40,254 bases of DNA from Verrucomicrobiales bacterium (lineage in GTDB: Bacteria; Verrucomicrobiota; Verrucomicrobiia; Verrucomicrobiales; DEV007), in contig JAHEJT010000309.1 in assembly GCA_024638765.1 (NCBI GenBank), positions 1 to 40,254 on the forward strand. Reading direction: 5' to 3'. Below the pieces are notes generated by a model. It saw only the letters and a list, made by a program, of their open reading frames with translations, did not search any database and was not told where the DNA came from. Each line of letters begins with the position of its first letter. The stretch's first letter is position 1. The translations under genes were made by a program, and so were the position numbers. Below, piece by piece: positions 24,131 through 32,424 of the stretch.

Positions 24131-25083
24131 AAACCCTGTTCTTCGGCGCCGGCCCTCTCGGGATCCTTTACGCACATCTTCTCCATGAAGCGGGCGTGGA
24201 TGTGACGATTCTTGCGAGAGGGGCTGTGTTTGAGCTCATCGAGAAACGCAGAGTGACGCTGGTGGACGGATTCAGCGGCGAGCGAGCCGTCCCGGGATTC
24301 AAGGTCATCGACCAGCTGCCGAAAAACGACCACTACGATCTCGTGGTCGTGTTGGTGCGCAAGAACAAGATCCCTTCGGTTCTGGAGGCGCTGGGAGACT
24401 GTCCCGGCCTCGCGAACATCCTGTTCATGGGCAACAATGTGCTCGGCTTCGACGCCTATCTCGAAAAGCTCCCAGCCGGTAAGGTTCTCTTCGGATTCCC
24501 GGGGGCCGGGGGCGGTTGGGAAGGGGATGCCGTCGAATACGTCGATCGCGAAGCCGCAAATGGAAAAAGAATGCCGATCCGGATCGGTGAGATCGACGGC
24601 GTGCAGAGGGCACGGACTGCCGAAATTCGATCCCTGTTCGAAGGCGCCGGCGTTCCCGTGGAAACGGTCAACGATATCGACGGCTGGCTCAAGTATCATG
24701 CGGCCTTCGTGATCCCGATCGGCATGGGCGTTTACAGACACGACTGCGACCTCCACGCGCTCGCCGCCGACAGGGAATCTCTCCGCCTGGTGGTCGGCGC
24801 CTGCAAAGAGTGCGGCAATGTCTTGGAAGAGATCGGGTATACCGTGCGGCAACCTTTCAAATTCAATCTGGTTTACTGGATGCCCGAGTTTATGACCGCA
24901 AAGGTCTTCCGAGGCATGTTCGAGAGCCGCTATGCCGAGGTGGCATTCGCCAAGCATGCCGAGGCCGCACGCGACGAGTTCGAATTGTTGGCTGAGGAAT
25001 TCCGATCGCTCATCGACCGGACGAACGTGAAAACGCCGCACTTCAAAACACTGGGCGGTAAGGGGTTTGGAGGCGACACCTGA
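24127..25083 (+). CDS. Ketopantoate reductase-like (ApbA/PanE family) protein
   Basis: 318 residues, starting in a 4-base ATGA overlap with the preceding gene. The N terminus MKTLFFGAGPLGILYAHLL holds the NADP-binding GAGPLG (7-12), and the C-terminal domain has DGWLKYHAAFVIPIG with K189 in the place of the ketopantoate reductase catalytic lysine. The asparagines that bind substrate in true PanE (pattern KxxxN) are not present: K189 is followed by YHAA. The protein therefore probably reduces something other than ketopantoate. It is cytoplasmic, since no signal is seen. It closes the three-gene cassette; a palindromic element begins at its stop codon. Family membership is good, the substrate is unknown. 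Confidence 0.85.
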   Translation: MKTLFFGAGPLGILYAHLLHEAGVDVTILARGAVFELIEKRRVTLVDGFSGERAVPGFKVIDQLPKNDHYDLVVVLVRKNKIPSVLEALGDCPGLANILFMGNNVLGFDAYLEKLPAGKVLFGFPGAGGGWEGDAVEYVDREAANGKRMPIRIGEIDGVQRARTAEIRSLFEGAGVPVETVNDIDGWLKYHAAFVIPIGMGVYRHDCDLHALAADRESLRLVVGACKECGNVLEEIGYTVRQPFKFNLVYWMPEFMTAKVFRGMFESRYAEVAFAKHAEAARDEFELLAEEFRSLIDRTNVKTPHFKTLGGKGFGGDT

Positions 25084-25255
25084 CCTGTCCCTAATTCTTC
25101 CCTTATGCCGTTGCATCCCAGGAATCCGTGTAAATCTGTGTTCCATCCTTTTTCATCCGTGCTAATTCTCTTTTTTACACAGATGGAACACGGATTTTAA
25201 CGGATGAACACAGATAGAGGTCGGAGCTGAGAGCGGGCAGAATTAGGGACAAGTC
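25082..25255. repeat. Compact element with nested inverted repeats (MITE-like)
   Basis: Outer arms: GACCTGTCCCTAATTCTTCC(C) at 25082-25102 and its inverse at 25235-25255, 19 of 21 positions matching. Inner arms: AATCCGTGTAAATCTGTG with TTCCATC (about 25123-25147) facing GATGGAACACGGATTTTAAC (about 25183-25202), followed by CGGATGAACACAGAT. The left end starts inside the TGA of the ketopantoate-reductase-like gene. No reading frame inside. The size (about 174 bases) and terminal repeats fit a non-autonomous miniature element. Confidence 0.7.
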
Positions 25256-25355
25256 CTCTATCGGCCCCCCGGGGCGGGCTGGAGCTCCCCCGACAGAGTA
25301 GGCCCTCAGCTGGCGCGGTCTTGCAAATTTGGGCGCTCGGGCCGATCCTTTCGGC

Positions 25356-28316
25356 ATGGCCCCTCTCGTCAGTGCCCCTGGAGTGCTTCGAGCCGTCCTC
25401 GCAATCAGCCTTGGGACATTCTTTTGCCTGATGCCCGCACGGGGCGCCGAGGAACTCTCCTTCAACCGCGATATCCGGCCCATCCTGGCGCGGAACTGTT
25501 ACGAGTGTCACGGGCCCGACGAAGAGGGGCGCAAGGCCAAGCTGCGTCTCGACCGGCGGAAGGACGCGGAGGAAGTGCTCGCGCCGGGGGGCGAACTCGT
25601 GGCGCGCATTACCGCGACCGACGAAGACGACGTCATGCCGCCGCCGGATTCGCACCGGCACCTTGAGCCGGCGCAGATCGAAATGCTGCGCCGCTGGATC
25701 GAAGAAGGAGCCCCTTACCAGGAACACTGGGCCTTCGTCCCGCCGGCGCGGCCGAAGTTGCCCAAAGTTAAGAAGGCGAACTGGCCGCGCAGCGGCATCG
25801 ATCGATTTGTGCTCGCCCGGCTCGAGGCGGAAGGACTTGCGCCTTCCGCCGAAGCGGACCGCTACACCCTGGCCCGGCGGCTGCACCTCGATCTCATCGG
25901 GCTTCCACCCACGCCTGAAGAAGCGGACGCCTTCGCGGCCGACGATTCCCCGGATGCTTACGAAGAACTGGTTGACCGGCTTCTCGACTCGCCGCGCTAC
26001 GGCGAGCGCTGGGCGCGCCCCTGGCTGGATCTGGCGCGGTATGCGGACACCAACGGGTATGAGAAAGACCGGCCCCGGACCATCTGGCCCTATCGCGATT
26101 GGGTGGTGAAGGCGATCAACGCCGATATGCCCTTTGATCAATTCACCATCGAACAGCTCGCCGGCGACATGCTCCCGGGTGCCACGCGCGATCAGCGCGT
26201 CGCGACCGGCTTTCACCGGAACACCATGATCAACGAGGAAGGCGGCATCGATCCGCTTGAGTACAGGTATTACGCGATGGTCGACCGCGTCGCCACCACT
26301 GGCACGGTGTGGATGGGGCTCACCACCGGCTGTGCCCAGTGCCATACCCACAAGTACGATCCCATCACGCACACCGATTACTTCAGCCTGATGGCGCTCC
26401 TCAATAACGCGGACGAAGTGGATCTCGACGTGCCCGATGCAGTGGTGACCGAGAAACGACGCGCGCTCCAGCAGGAGATCGCCGCCCTCGAAAAAGGCGC
26501 CATTGCGAAAATGGATCGGGAGGCGTTTCGGAAGTGGGCAGCGGCCCAGCGCGGGCAGGCGGTGCCGTGGACGCCGGTGACGCCGACAGAGGCGAATGCG
26601 GACATGCCGCGTCTCTACATTCGCGACGACGGCAGCGTTTTCGCGGCCGGCGATTTCAACAAGCGTGAAGTCTACACCATCAGGGTCCGTCTCGATGGAT
26701 TCGAAGGGAAGCCGGTGACCGCGCTGCGGCTCGACGCGCTTCCCGACCCGCGCCTGCCTGCGCACGGGCCGGGGATCGGTTTTTACGAGGGAAGACGCGG
26801 CGACTTTTTCCTGAGCGAGGTCATCGCCCGAGGAGTGGAGAGCGGCGCAGAGATCGCGTTCGCGGACGCCAGCCACAGTTACGGAAAGATCAGCGTGGGC
26901 AGTGGCGGCGCCGACGCCGGCAACGTGCTCGACCGCGAAGGCTCGACCGGCTGGTCCACCTCGGAGCGCGAAGGAGAAGCGCACCACTTGGTGCTCAATC
27001 TCGTGGAACCGCTGGCCACGCCGACTGAAATAGAAATCGAACTTCTTTTCGAGCGGCATTTCGCGGCGGCGCTCGGCCGTTTCGGGTTCGCGGCCACAAC
27101 TGCGTCGAAGAAGGCGGTGGCGTTCCCGAGCGGCGCGCCGGATCCGTTCACGGCGACCGATGCGGACATGAAGCGATGGTTTATTCGCACCGACGATTCT
27201 TCTGAGAAAACCAAGAAAGCCATTGCCGCCGTCGAAGCGAAGCTGCCGGTGACACCCGCCACGCTCGTGATGCGCGAGCGCCCGCCCCGGGATCCGCGTC
27301 TCACGCATCGGCACCATCGCGGAGAATACTTGAATGCCGAGGAAGAAGTGGCGCCCGCGGTCCCTGCGATCTTTTCACAGCTCACCGGCGATGTGCCGGC
27401 CAATCGCCTGAACTTTGCGCGCTGGCTGGTGAGCGATCGCAATCCGCTGGTGGCGCGCGTCGCGGTCAACCGCGCCTGGCAGGCGATCTTCGGCCGCGGT
27501 CTCATGGAGTCGGCCGAAGATTTCGGCACCCAATCGTCGCCTCCGTCCCACCCTGAATTGCTCGACTGGCTGGCGGTCGAGTTTCGCGAGGGCGGGTGGT
27601 CCCGCAAGCAGCTGCACCGGCTGATTGTCACCAGCGCCACTTACCGGCAGGCCTCCGCGATGACGCCGCAGCTCGAAGCGCGCGATCCCGAGAACACTCT
27701 GTTAGCGCGCGGACCCCGGTTCCGGTTGGATGGCGAAGTGGTGCGAGACCAGGCGCTGGCTGCATCCGGGCTGCTCTCGGACAAAACGGGCGGGCCCGGG
27801 GTCTACCCGCCACAGCCCGAGAGCGTGACGAAAATGGCGTACGGCAAGACCGCATGGAAGGTGTCCGCAGGTGAGGATCGTCACCGGCGCAGCCTTTATA
27901 CGTTCGCGAAGCGGACGGCGCCCTTTGCGGCCTACACGGTATTCGACGCGCCCACGGGGGAAAACTGCGTGGCCCGGCGCGAGCGCAGCAACACGCCGCT
28001 GCAGGCGCTGACCCTGCTTAACGACGCGATGTACTTGGAGATGGCCGAAGCGTTGGCGTCGTCGGCGCTTGAGGGTGGGGGAGGCGAGAGGGCGATCGCC
28101 ACGCGCATCTTCCGGCGTTTCCTGGTGCGGCCGCCTTCAGAAAGCGAGCACGACGCGTTGGTCGAATTTTTTACAGGGCAGCGCGCGCGCTTCGAGTCGG
28201 GAGAACTCGATGCGGATGCATTTCTTTCGACGAAGATTGTTTCGCCAGAATTAGCCGCGTGGACCCTGGTGGCGAGGGCGGTGATGAACTTGGATGAAGC
28301 AATTACGAAATCATGA
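25356..28316 (+). CDS. PSCyt1-DUF1549-DUF1553 secreted protein with c-type haem motif
   Basis: 986 residues from the ATG at 25356 (the upstream TTG at 25329 is less likely), signal about 1-30. PSCyt1 (about 35-125): C48-YEC-H52 binds haem c, with M94 in DVMPPPD as likely axial ligand. DUF1549 (about 145-350): [17 protein letters not shown], a second CxxCH at 326-330 ([11 protein letters not shown]). A beta-rich insert (about 415-620) of discoidin-like character follows, with [17 protein letters not shown]1553 (about 680-985): [33 protein letters not shown]. The DUF1501 partner follows on the same strand 357 bases later. Full-length form of the family, unlike the pair at 13239-15329. Presumably periplasmic and redox-linked; the reaction is unknown. 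Confidence 0.94.
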   Translation: MAPLVSAPGVLRAVLAISLGTFFCLMPARGAEELSFNRDIRPILARNCYECHGPDEEGRKAKLRLDRRKDAEEVLAPGGELVARITATDEDDVMPPPDSHRHLEPAQIEMLRRWIEEGAPYQEHWAFVPPARPKLPKVKKANWPRSGIDRFVLARLEAEGLAPSAEADRYTLARRLHLDLIGLPPTPEEADAFAADDSPDAYEELVDRLLDSPRYGERWARPWLDLARYADTNGYEKDRPRTIWPYRDWVVKAINADMPFDQFTIEQLAGDMLPGATRDQRVATGFHRNTMINEEGGIDPLEYRYYAMVDRVATTGTVWMGLTTGCAQCHTHKYDPITHTDYFSLMALLNNADEVDLDVPDAVVTEKRRALQQEIAALEKGAIAKMDREAFRKWAAAQRGQAVPWTPVTPTEANADMPRLYIRDDGSVFAAGDFNKREVYTIRVRLDGFEGKPVTALRLDALPDPRLPAHGPGIGFYEGRRGDFFLSEVIARGVESGAEIAFADASHSYGKISVGSGGADAGNVLDREGSTGWSTSEREGEAHHLVLNLVEPLATPTEIEIELLFERHFAAALGRFGFAATTASKKAVAFPSGAPDPFTATDADMKRWFIRTDDSSEKTKKAIAAVEAKLPVTPATLVMRERPPRDPRLTHRHHRGEYLNAEEEVAPAVPAIFSQLTGDVPANRLNFARWLVSDRNPLVARVAVNRAWQAIFGRGLMESAEDFGTQSSPPSHPELLDWLAVEFREGGWSRKQLHRLIVTSATYRQASAMTPQLEARDPENTLLARGPRFRLDGEVVRDQALAASGLLSDKTGGPGVYPPQPESVTKMAYGKTAWKVSAGEDRHRRSLYTFAKRTAPFAAYTVFDAPTGENCVARRERSNTPLQALTLLNDAMYLEMAEALASSALEGGGGERAIATRIFRRFLVRPPSESEHDALVEFFTGQRARFESGELDADAFLSTKIVSPELAAWTLVARAVMNLDEAITKS

Positions 28317-28330
28317 CGGATTGCAGTGAA

Positions 28331-28400
28331 TAGTGGATAGTGGATAGTGAGTAGTGAGTAGTGAGTAGTGAGTAGTGAGTAGTGAGTAGTGAGTAGTGAA
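28331..28400 (+). repeat. Heptamer tandem repeat, ten units
   Basis: Ten 7-base units in a row: two TAGTGGA, seven TAGTGAG and one TAGTGAA. It starts 14 bases after the stop of the PSCyt1-DUF1549-DUF1553 gene and lies upstream of its DUF1501 partner. Every frame contains TAG or TGA stops on the + strand, so it is not coding. Confidence 0.95.
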
Positions 28401-28463
28401 TTGTCAATCGGTGTCGCCTTCTTGTTTCAAGCAGTCCCAATCTTAGCATCCCGTTCCCGCATG

Positions 28464-28618
28464 TTGTCATCCCGAGCGAAGTCGAGGGATTTCTCAACCC
28501 ACCCAACGCCGCCTTTTCCCCATAATCGAACGAAAGTCTTTCATGATTCCTGCCTCTCGTTTTAGGCGATTACGTAATCCTCGTTGGTGAGATCCCTCGA
28601 CTTCGCTCGGGATGACAA
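28464..28618. repeat. Element with perfect 27-bp inverted terminal arms
   Basis: Left arm 28464-28490 contains GTCATCCCGAGCGAAGTCGA; right arm 28592-28618 is its exact inverse. About 100 bases lie between with no gene. The arm sequence belongs to an interspersed repeat type found in many phyla. It fills most of the gap between the two operon-type partner genes. Confidence 0.85.
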
Positions 28619-28673
28619 GCCATAGTGTGCTGACCATCTTCAATTTTCTAATGTTCATCTTCCATCCACTCTC

Positions 28674-30131
28674 ATGAATGCTCCTTTCGAATCAGAATAT
28701 CTGTTGAGAGAGCGCACCCGCCGCCATTTTTTCCGCGACTGCGGGGTGGGGGTGGGTAAGATCGCATTGGCTTCGCTCCTCGCCGAGGGGGCTTCGCGCA
28801 ACGCTGCCGCCGCGGCCGGAGCCAGTCCGATCGCGCCCAAGCGCCCGCATTTCTCCGCCACCGCCAAGCGCGTCATTTATCTCTTCATGGCGGGTGCCCC
28901 CAGTCAGCTCGAGCTATTCGATTACAAGCCCAAGCTGGCCGAGCTGGCCGGCAAGCCCCTCCCACCCTCTGTCATCAAGGGGCAGCGCTACGCCTTCATT
29001 CAGCCCGACGCGGCGGTGCTCGGTCCCTGTTTCGAGTTCGCGAAGCACGGCAAGTCCGGGGCCGAGCTCTCGGAGATGCTGCCCCATCTCTCCAAAGTGG
29101 TCGACGACATCGCGATCGTGCGCTCCATGCACACCGACAAGTTCAATCACTCGCCCGCCCAGCTTTTCTTGAATACCGGCAACGGTGTGCCCGGCCGTCC
29201 GTCGATGGGTTCCTGGCTGAGTTACGGTCTCGGCAGCGAAGCCGACGATCTCCCGTCGTTCGTGGTCTTGAAGAGCGGCGGCAACCTGAGCGGCGGGGCG
29301 GCGATGTGGGGCAGCGGCTTTCTTCCCTCGTCCCACCAGGGGGTGCCTTTCCGAGAGAGCGGTGACGCGATTCTCCACACCTCCAATCCGGCGGGACTCG
29401 ACATGCGCAGTCAGCGCGATTCTCTCGACCTCGTGCGCCGGCTCAACGAGGCGCATGCAGTTACGGCGGGCGATCCCGAGATCGCGACGCGCATCAACGC
29501 CTACGAGATGGCTTACCGCATGCAATCGCGCGCGCCCGAGCTGATGGATTTTTCTCAGGAATCGCAGGCGACGCTCGATCTTTACGGCGCGAAACCCGGT
29601 GACGACAAGGCGGTATTCGCGAACAACGTGTTGCTGGCGCGGCGTCTTGCCGAGGGCGGGACCCGGTTTATCCAAGTGTATCATTCCGGCTGGGATCACC
29701 ACAGCCAGGTCGAGAACGGCGTGCGCAAGCAGTGTGCGGCGACCGACCGGGCCTGTGCGGCGCTGATCACCGATCTCAAGCAGCGCGGCATGCTCGACGA
29801 CACCCTCGTGGTGTGGGGCGGCGAATTCGGGAGGACGCCGATGGTGGAAGCGAGCGCGGCACTGGGCCGCAGCCTGGGGCGGGACCATCATCCCCAGGCG
29901 TTTACGATGTGGATGGCGGGCGGGGGCATCAAGCCGGGGCTCCAGTATGGGCGGACCGACGAACTCGGATTTCACGTGGAGGAAAACCCGGTCCACGTCC
30001 ACGATCTGCAAGCCACCATTCTGCACTGTCTCGGTCTCGATCACGAGCGCCTGACGGTCCGCCGCAACGGGCTCGAATTTCGTCTCACCGGGGTTGAGAA
30101 ACATGAGCCGGTGCAGGCGTTGCTTGCGTAG
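28674..30131 (+). CDS. DUF1501 protein, partner of the PSCyt1-DUF1549-DUF1553 gene
   Basis: 485 residues. The N terminus [20 protein letters not shown] is a Tat-type signal with paired arginines. DUF1501 landmarks: [20 protein letters not shown], then [43 protein letters not shown] and [12 protein letters not shown], the metal-site regions of this alkaline-phosphatase-superfamily-like group. It follows its usual partner on the same strand, but the 357-base gap is filled by a heptamer array and a palindromic element, so it may need its own promoter. No Shine-Dalgarno is seen before the ATG. The reaction is unknown. Confidence 0.93.
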   Translation: MNAPFESEYLLRERTRRHFFRDCGVGVGKIALASLLAEGASRNAAAAAGASPIAPKRPHFSATAKRVIYLFMAGAPSQLELFDYKPKLAELAGKPLPPSVIKGQRYAFIQPDAAVLGPCFEFAKHGKSGAELSEMLPHLSKVVDDIAIVRSMHTDKFNHSPAQLFLNTGNGVPGRPSMGSWLSYGLGSEADDLPSFVVLKSGGNLSGGAAMWGSGFLPSSHQGVPFRESGDAILHTSNPAGLDMRSQRDSLDLVRRLNEAHAVTAGDPEIATRINAYEMAYRMQSRAPELMDFSQESQATLDLYGAKPGDDKAVFANNVLLARRLAEGGTRFIQVYHSGWDHHSQVENGVRKQCAATDRACAALITDLKQRGMLDDTLVVWGGEFGRTPMVEASAALGRSLGRDHHPQAFTMWMAGGGIKPGLQYGRTDELGFHVEENPVHVHDLQATILHCLGLDHERLTVRRNGLEFRLTGVEKHEPVQALLA

Positions 30132-30157
30132 GGGGCGCACGGCCGCGGTATAGAGAT

Positions 30158-30200
30158 TAAACGCAAAGACGCAGAGGATGCGCAAAGGACCGCAAAGAAG
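30158..30200. repeat. AACGCAAAGACGCAGAG-type interspersed repeat
   Basis: AAACGCAAAGACGCAGAGGA followed by GCGCAAAG and CCGCAAAGAAG: spaced CGCAAAG words. A common intergenic repeat type; single copy here, between the DUF1501 and PIG-L genes. Confidence 0.75.
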
Positions 30201-30258
30201 AATTATTGGATTGGAATTCCTGAGAAGCCGGAGTGCCGGCTAGCGCTGGCTTTGCTTT

Positions 30259-30945
30259 ATGAAGACCTTGCTTGCCATCGGCGCGCATTATGACGACTGC
30301 ATTTTCGGGGTGCCGGGGATTCTCCTGCAAGCGGTGCGCAAGAAATACCGCGTGGTGATGCTGCACCTGATCGGCGATTATACGAATTGGCCTCCGGTGG
30401 CGGGCCGGGAAGACGAGCTCGTGAAATTCACGACCGAGCTTTCGGCGGATCGCGGGGTGGAAGCGCGGTTTCTCGACTTTGCTTCCCATCGTTTCGATGC
30501 CCGTCTCCTCAACCAGGAAGCCGTCGCCGAAGCCGTCGCGGACATCAAGCCGGACATCGCGCTGCACTTGTGGAAGGAAGACAATCACAACGACCACATG
30601 GTGGCGAGCGAGCTGAGCCGGGTGGCGTTGCGGCACGCAGGACGAATCTTAGACAACAAGTTCTATCGTCCGCCGCGCGCGATTTATTCTTACGACAACG
30701 GCCCGCGCCACACGATTGGGTTCGAGGCGAATACGTTTGTGGATATCGGGGAGGAGTGGGAGGAAGCGATCGAGTGGCTGGGCCGGCTCAACGCATGGGT
30801 GCGCAAAGAGAAGTACGCGAAAGGGAAGATCATCGGGTCGATGAAAACCAAGGAAACGCTGGCGCGTTATCGCGGCGCGACCTGCGGGGCGGCGTATGCG
30901 GAGGCCTTGTGGAATTCGAGGGCGGTGAAGACGGAGATTTTGTGA
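30259..30945 (+). CDS. PIG-L (LmbE) family deacetylase
   Basis: 228 residues. The N terminus LLAIGAHYDDCIFG holds the metal-binding H10-Y-D12-D13 motif (usually HPDDxE; here Pro is Tyr and the Glu position is Ile), and H110-ND-H113 provides the second site. The family removes N-acetyl groups from glucosamine-containing substrates using zinc. The three expected metal ligands (H10, D13, H113) are present, so activity is plausible despite the altered motif. No signal peptide, so cytoplasmic. It ends convergently with the ThuA-like gene; an inverted repeat separates them. The substrate is unknown; GlcNAc-type sugars would suit the glycan context. Confidence 0.88.
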   Translation: MKTLLAIGAHYDDCIFGVPGILLQAVRKKYRVVMLHLIGDYTNWPPVAGREDELVKFTTELSADRGVEARFLDFASHRFDARLLNQEAVAEAVADIKPDIALHLWKEDNHNDHMVASELSRVALRHAGRILDNKFYRPPRAIYSYDNGPRHTIGFEANTFVDIGEEWEEAIEWLGRLNAWVRKEKYAKGKIIGSMKTKETLARYRGATCGAAYAEALWNSRAVKTEIL

Positions 30946-30961
30946 GGGGGAAGCGCGGCTG

Positions 30962-31132
30962 CCGCCGCTAAATGTCGAATGACGAAGTGCCTAAATACCC
31001 AAAGAATTCCTAATTTCGAATGACGAAGAAGCAAAGATTTACCAGCCAACGCACGTAGACCCTAAGTCTAAGGACTTAGTCATTCGGGTTTCCTTCGTCA
31101 TTGGGTATTCCGCATTCGTCATTTAGCGGCGG
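30962..31132. repeat. Inverted-repeat element between convergent genes
   Basis: CCGCCGCTAAATGTCGAATG (30962-30981) faces its inverse at 31113-31132 with one mismatch. Between lie AATGACGAAG words and the palindrome TAAGTCTAAGGACTTA. The right arm reaches into the ThuA-like gene and encodes its last residues and stop. Words of the same type occur at 21542-21590. It could serve as a shared terminator for both genes. Confidence 0.8.
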
Positions 31133-32130
31133 TTCTTGGCGCCGCTGAGCTCAAACGTGCGCATAGACGGTTCTTCAGTCCCGGGGAAATCCTTTGGGAT
31201 TTCCTGGGTCACTTTTCCCGTGGCCGCCCATTCGGCGCCGCGAGTGAAGGTGGTGATGAATCCGACGCAGGAGAACGATTCGTCGTCGTGACCGAGCGTG
31301 GTGTGAAAGACGCGCCCCTCGTGATAATCGATGGTCATGAGCATGGGCTCGTTGCGGCCGGCCTCCTGCAGTTCCGGGGTGTCGGCGGCGGTGGCGAGGA
31401 TGGTCATGTGTTCGGCGGGTCCGCGCAGCATGGAGTAACACTCGTCCTTGGCGTGCCTCCAGACATCGGGCAGTCCCTCCGTGATCGGATGTGCCGCGTT
31501 TCGCGTGGTGATGATGAAGGCATTGCCGGGCCCGTGCTTGCCCGCTTTTCCGGGGCTGGTGTCGCGCACGGTTTTGCCGTTCTTGTTAATATAGACGTAG
31601 GGCCCGCTCTTTTCTGTGCGATCCCCCCAGCCGCCGATGCCGATCATGCGGTTGTATTCCTGCCAGAGCGGCCAGCTGTTGTCGGCGGCGTGGACGCACA
31701 CGAAACCGCCGCCTTTGGCGACGAAGTCCTCGAAAGCCTTGCGAGTTTGAGGAGGCCAGTTGGCGGCTTTCCACCCGAAGTTGTTCACGACGAGGTCATA
31801 CTTGGAAAAGTCGGGTTTGAAATCGGGATCCGTCTTCGGTTGCTGGTGGAATTCGGATTGGCCCGCCTTCGCCAGCGGGAGGAAGTCCCCGTGCTCCTCA
31901 CCGCGCCAGAGGTATTTGGTGCGCGCCACGTCCACCTCGAAGAGCCCGGTGTCTTCGAGGTATTGCTTCATCATGATGGTCGATTTCGGCCAGACCTTGT
32001 GATTGTTCTGTCCGTCGACAATGAGCGCTTTCATTTTGTCCTCGGCGTGCAGCCCCTCGGCCAGCAGGAGCAGGGATCCGAGGCAGGTGAGGAAGAGGAG
32101 GGGGCGGTTCTTGGAAGGGTGCGGTTTCAT
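31123..32130 (-). CDS. Secreted ThuA-like domain protein
   Basis: 335 residues with a signal peptide (about 1-29). The ThuA-like domain (PF06283, a class-I glutamine-amidotransferase-like fold) covers about 33-300: KALIVDGQNNHKVWPKS, the YDLVVNNFGWKA strand, GGGFVCVHAADNSW in the nucleophile-elbow position (His rather than Cys), and VFHTTLGHDDES. Such proteins are frequent in PVC polysaccharide loci and are linked by name to trehalose utilisation, but their activity is not established; a catalytic cysteine is not evident. The extreme C terminus (KNRR) is encoded by an inverted-repeat arm, so the original end may have been replaced. Confidence 0.9.
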   Translation of the reverse strand: MKPHPSKNRPLLFLTCLGSLLLLAEGLHAEDKMKALIVDGQNNHKVWPKSTIMMKQYLEDTGLFEVDVARTKYLWRGEEHGDFLPLAKAGQSEFHQQPKTDPDFKPDFSKYDLVVNNFGWKAANWPPQTRKAFEDFVAKGGGFVCVHAADNSWPLWQEYNRMIGIGGWGDRTEKSGPYVYINKNGKTVRDTSPGKAGKHGPGNAFIITTRNAAHPITEGLPDVWRHAKDECYSMLRGPAEHMTILATAADTPELQEAGRNEPMLMTIDYHEGRVFHTTLGHDDESFSCVGFITTFTRGAEWAATGKVTQEIPKDFPGTEEPSMRTFELSGAKNRR

Positions 32131-32152
32131 GGGTATTGGGGGTTTTTTGTGC

Positions 32153-32171
32153 CACAGGCGTCCCGCCTGTG
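32153..32171. repeat. CACAGGCG hairpin, copy 1
   Basis: CACAGGCG-TCC-CGCCTGTG, perfect 8-bp stem, in the leader of the - strand ThuA-like gene. Copy 2 is at 32286-32304. Confidence 0.85.
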
Positions 32172-32240
32172 ATTCTGGAGAGACACCGGCGACTGCCAGA
32201 GCGCAGTGCGCCCACTCATTGGCAAAGCCTTTCTGTAGAG

Positions 32241-32255
32241 CCCGCCAAAGGCGGG
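32241..32255. repeat. CCCGCC-AAA-GGCGGG hairpin
   Basis: Perfect 6-bp GC stem with an AAA loop, between the two CACAGGCG hairpins in the gap between divergent genes. Confidence 0.75.
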
Positions 32256-32285
32256 ATAAATGCCGGTCTCACTATGAGATTGTGA

Positions 32286-32304
32286 CACAGGCGTCTCGCC
32301 TGTG
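32286..32304. repeat. CACAGGCG hairpin, copy 2
   Basis: CACAGGCG-TCT-CGCCTGTG; same stem as copy 1 with one loop base changed, same orientation, flanked by TGTGA and AATCC. Confidence 0.85.
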
Positions 32305-32424
32305 AATCCAAAAAGGACGGGTGTTTTCCCCCCTTCTTTCGAGTCCGTTCCTGCCAGGAAATTCCTTTCTCAGCCACCCGTTTGACGAAAGCGGGATTAG
32401 GGCCGAGGATACCCGCAACCAACC

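Noticed and set aside
23860-25146. 428-codon open frame on the - strand
   Set aside because: Antisense to the membrane protein and KPR-like genes, which show family motifs and ATGA coupling.
25197-27317. 706-codon open frame on the - strand
   Set aside because: Exactly antisense to the PSCyt1-DUF1549-DUF1553 gene; the product is Arg/His/Gly-rich without any domain. GC-rich genes commonly leave such antisense frames open.
28321-28400. Possible CRISPR array in the repeated stretch after 28316
   Set aside because: Units are 7 bases and contiguous, with no spacers; a simple tandem repeat.
28914-30185. 423-codon open frame on the - strand
   Set aside because: Antisense to the DUF1501 gene, which has all family motifs.
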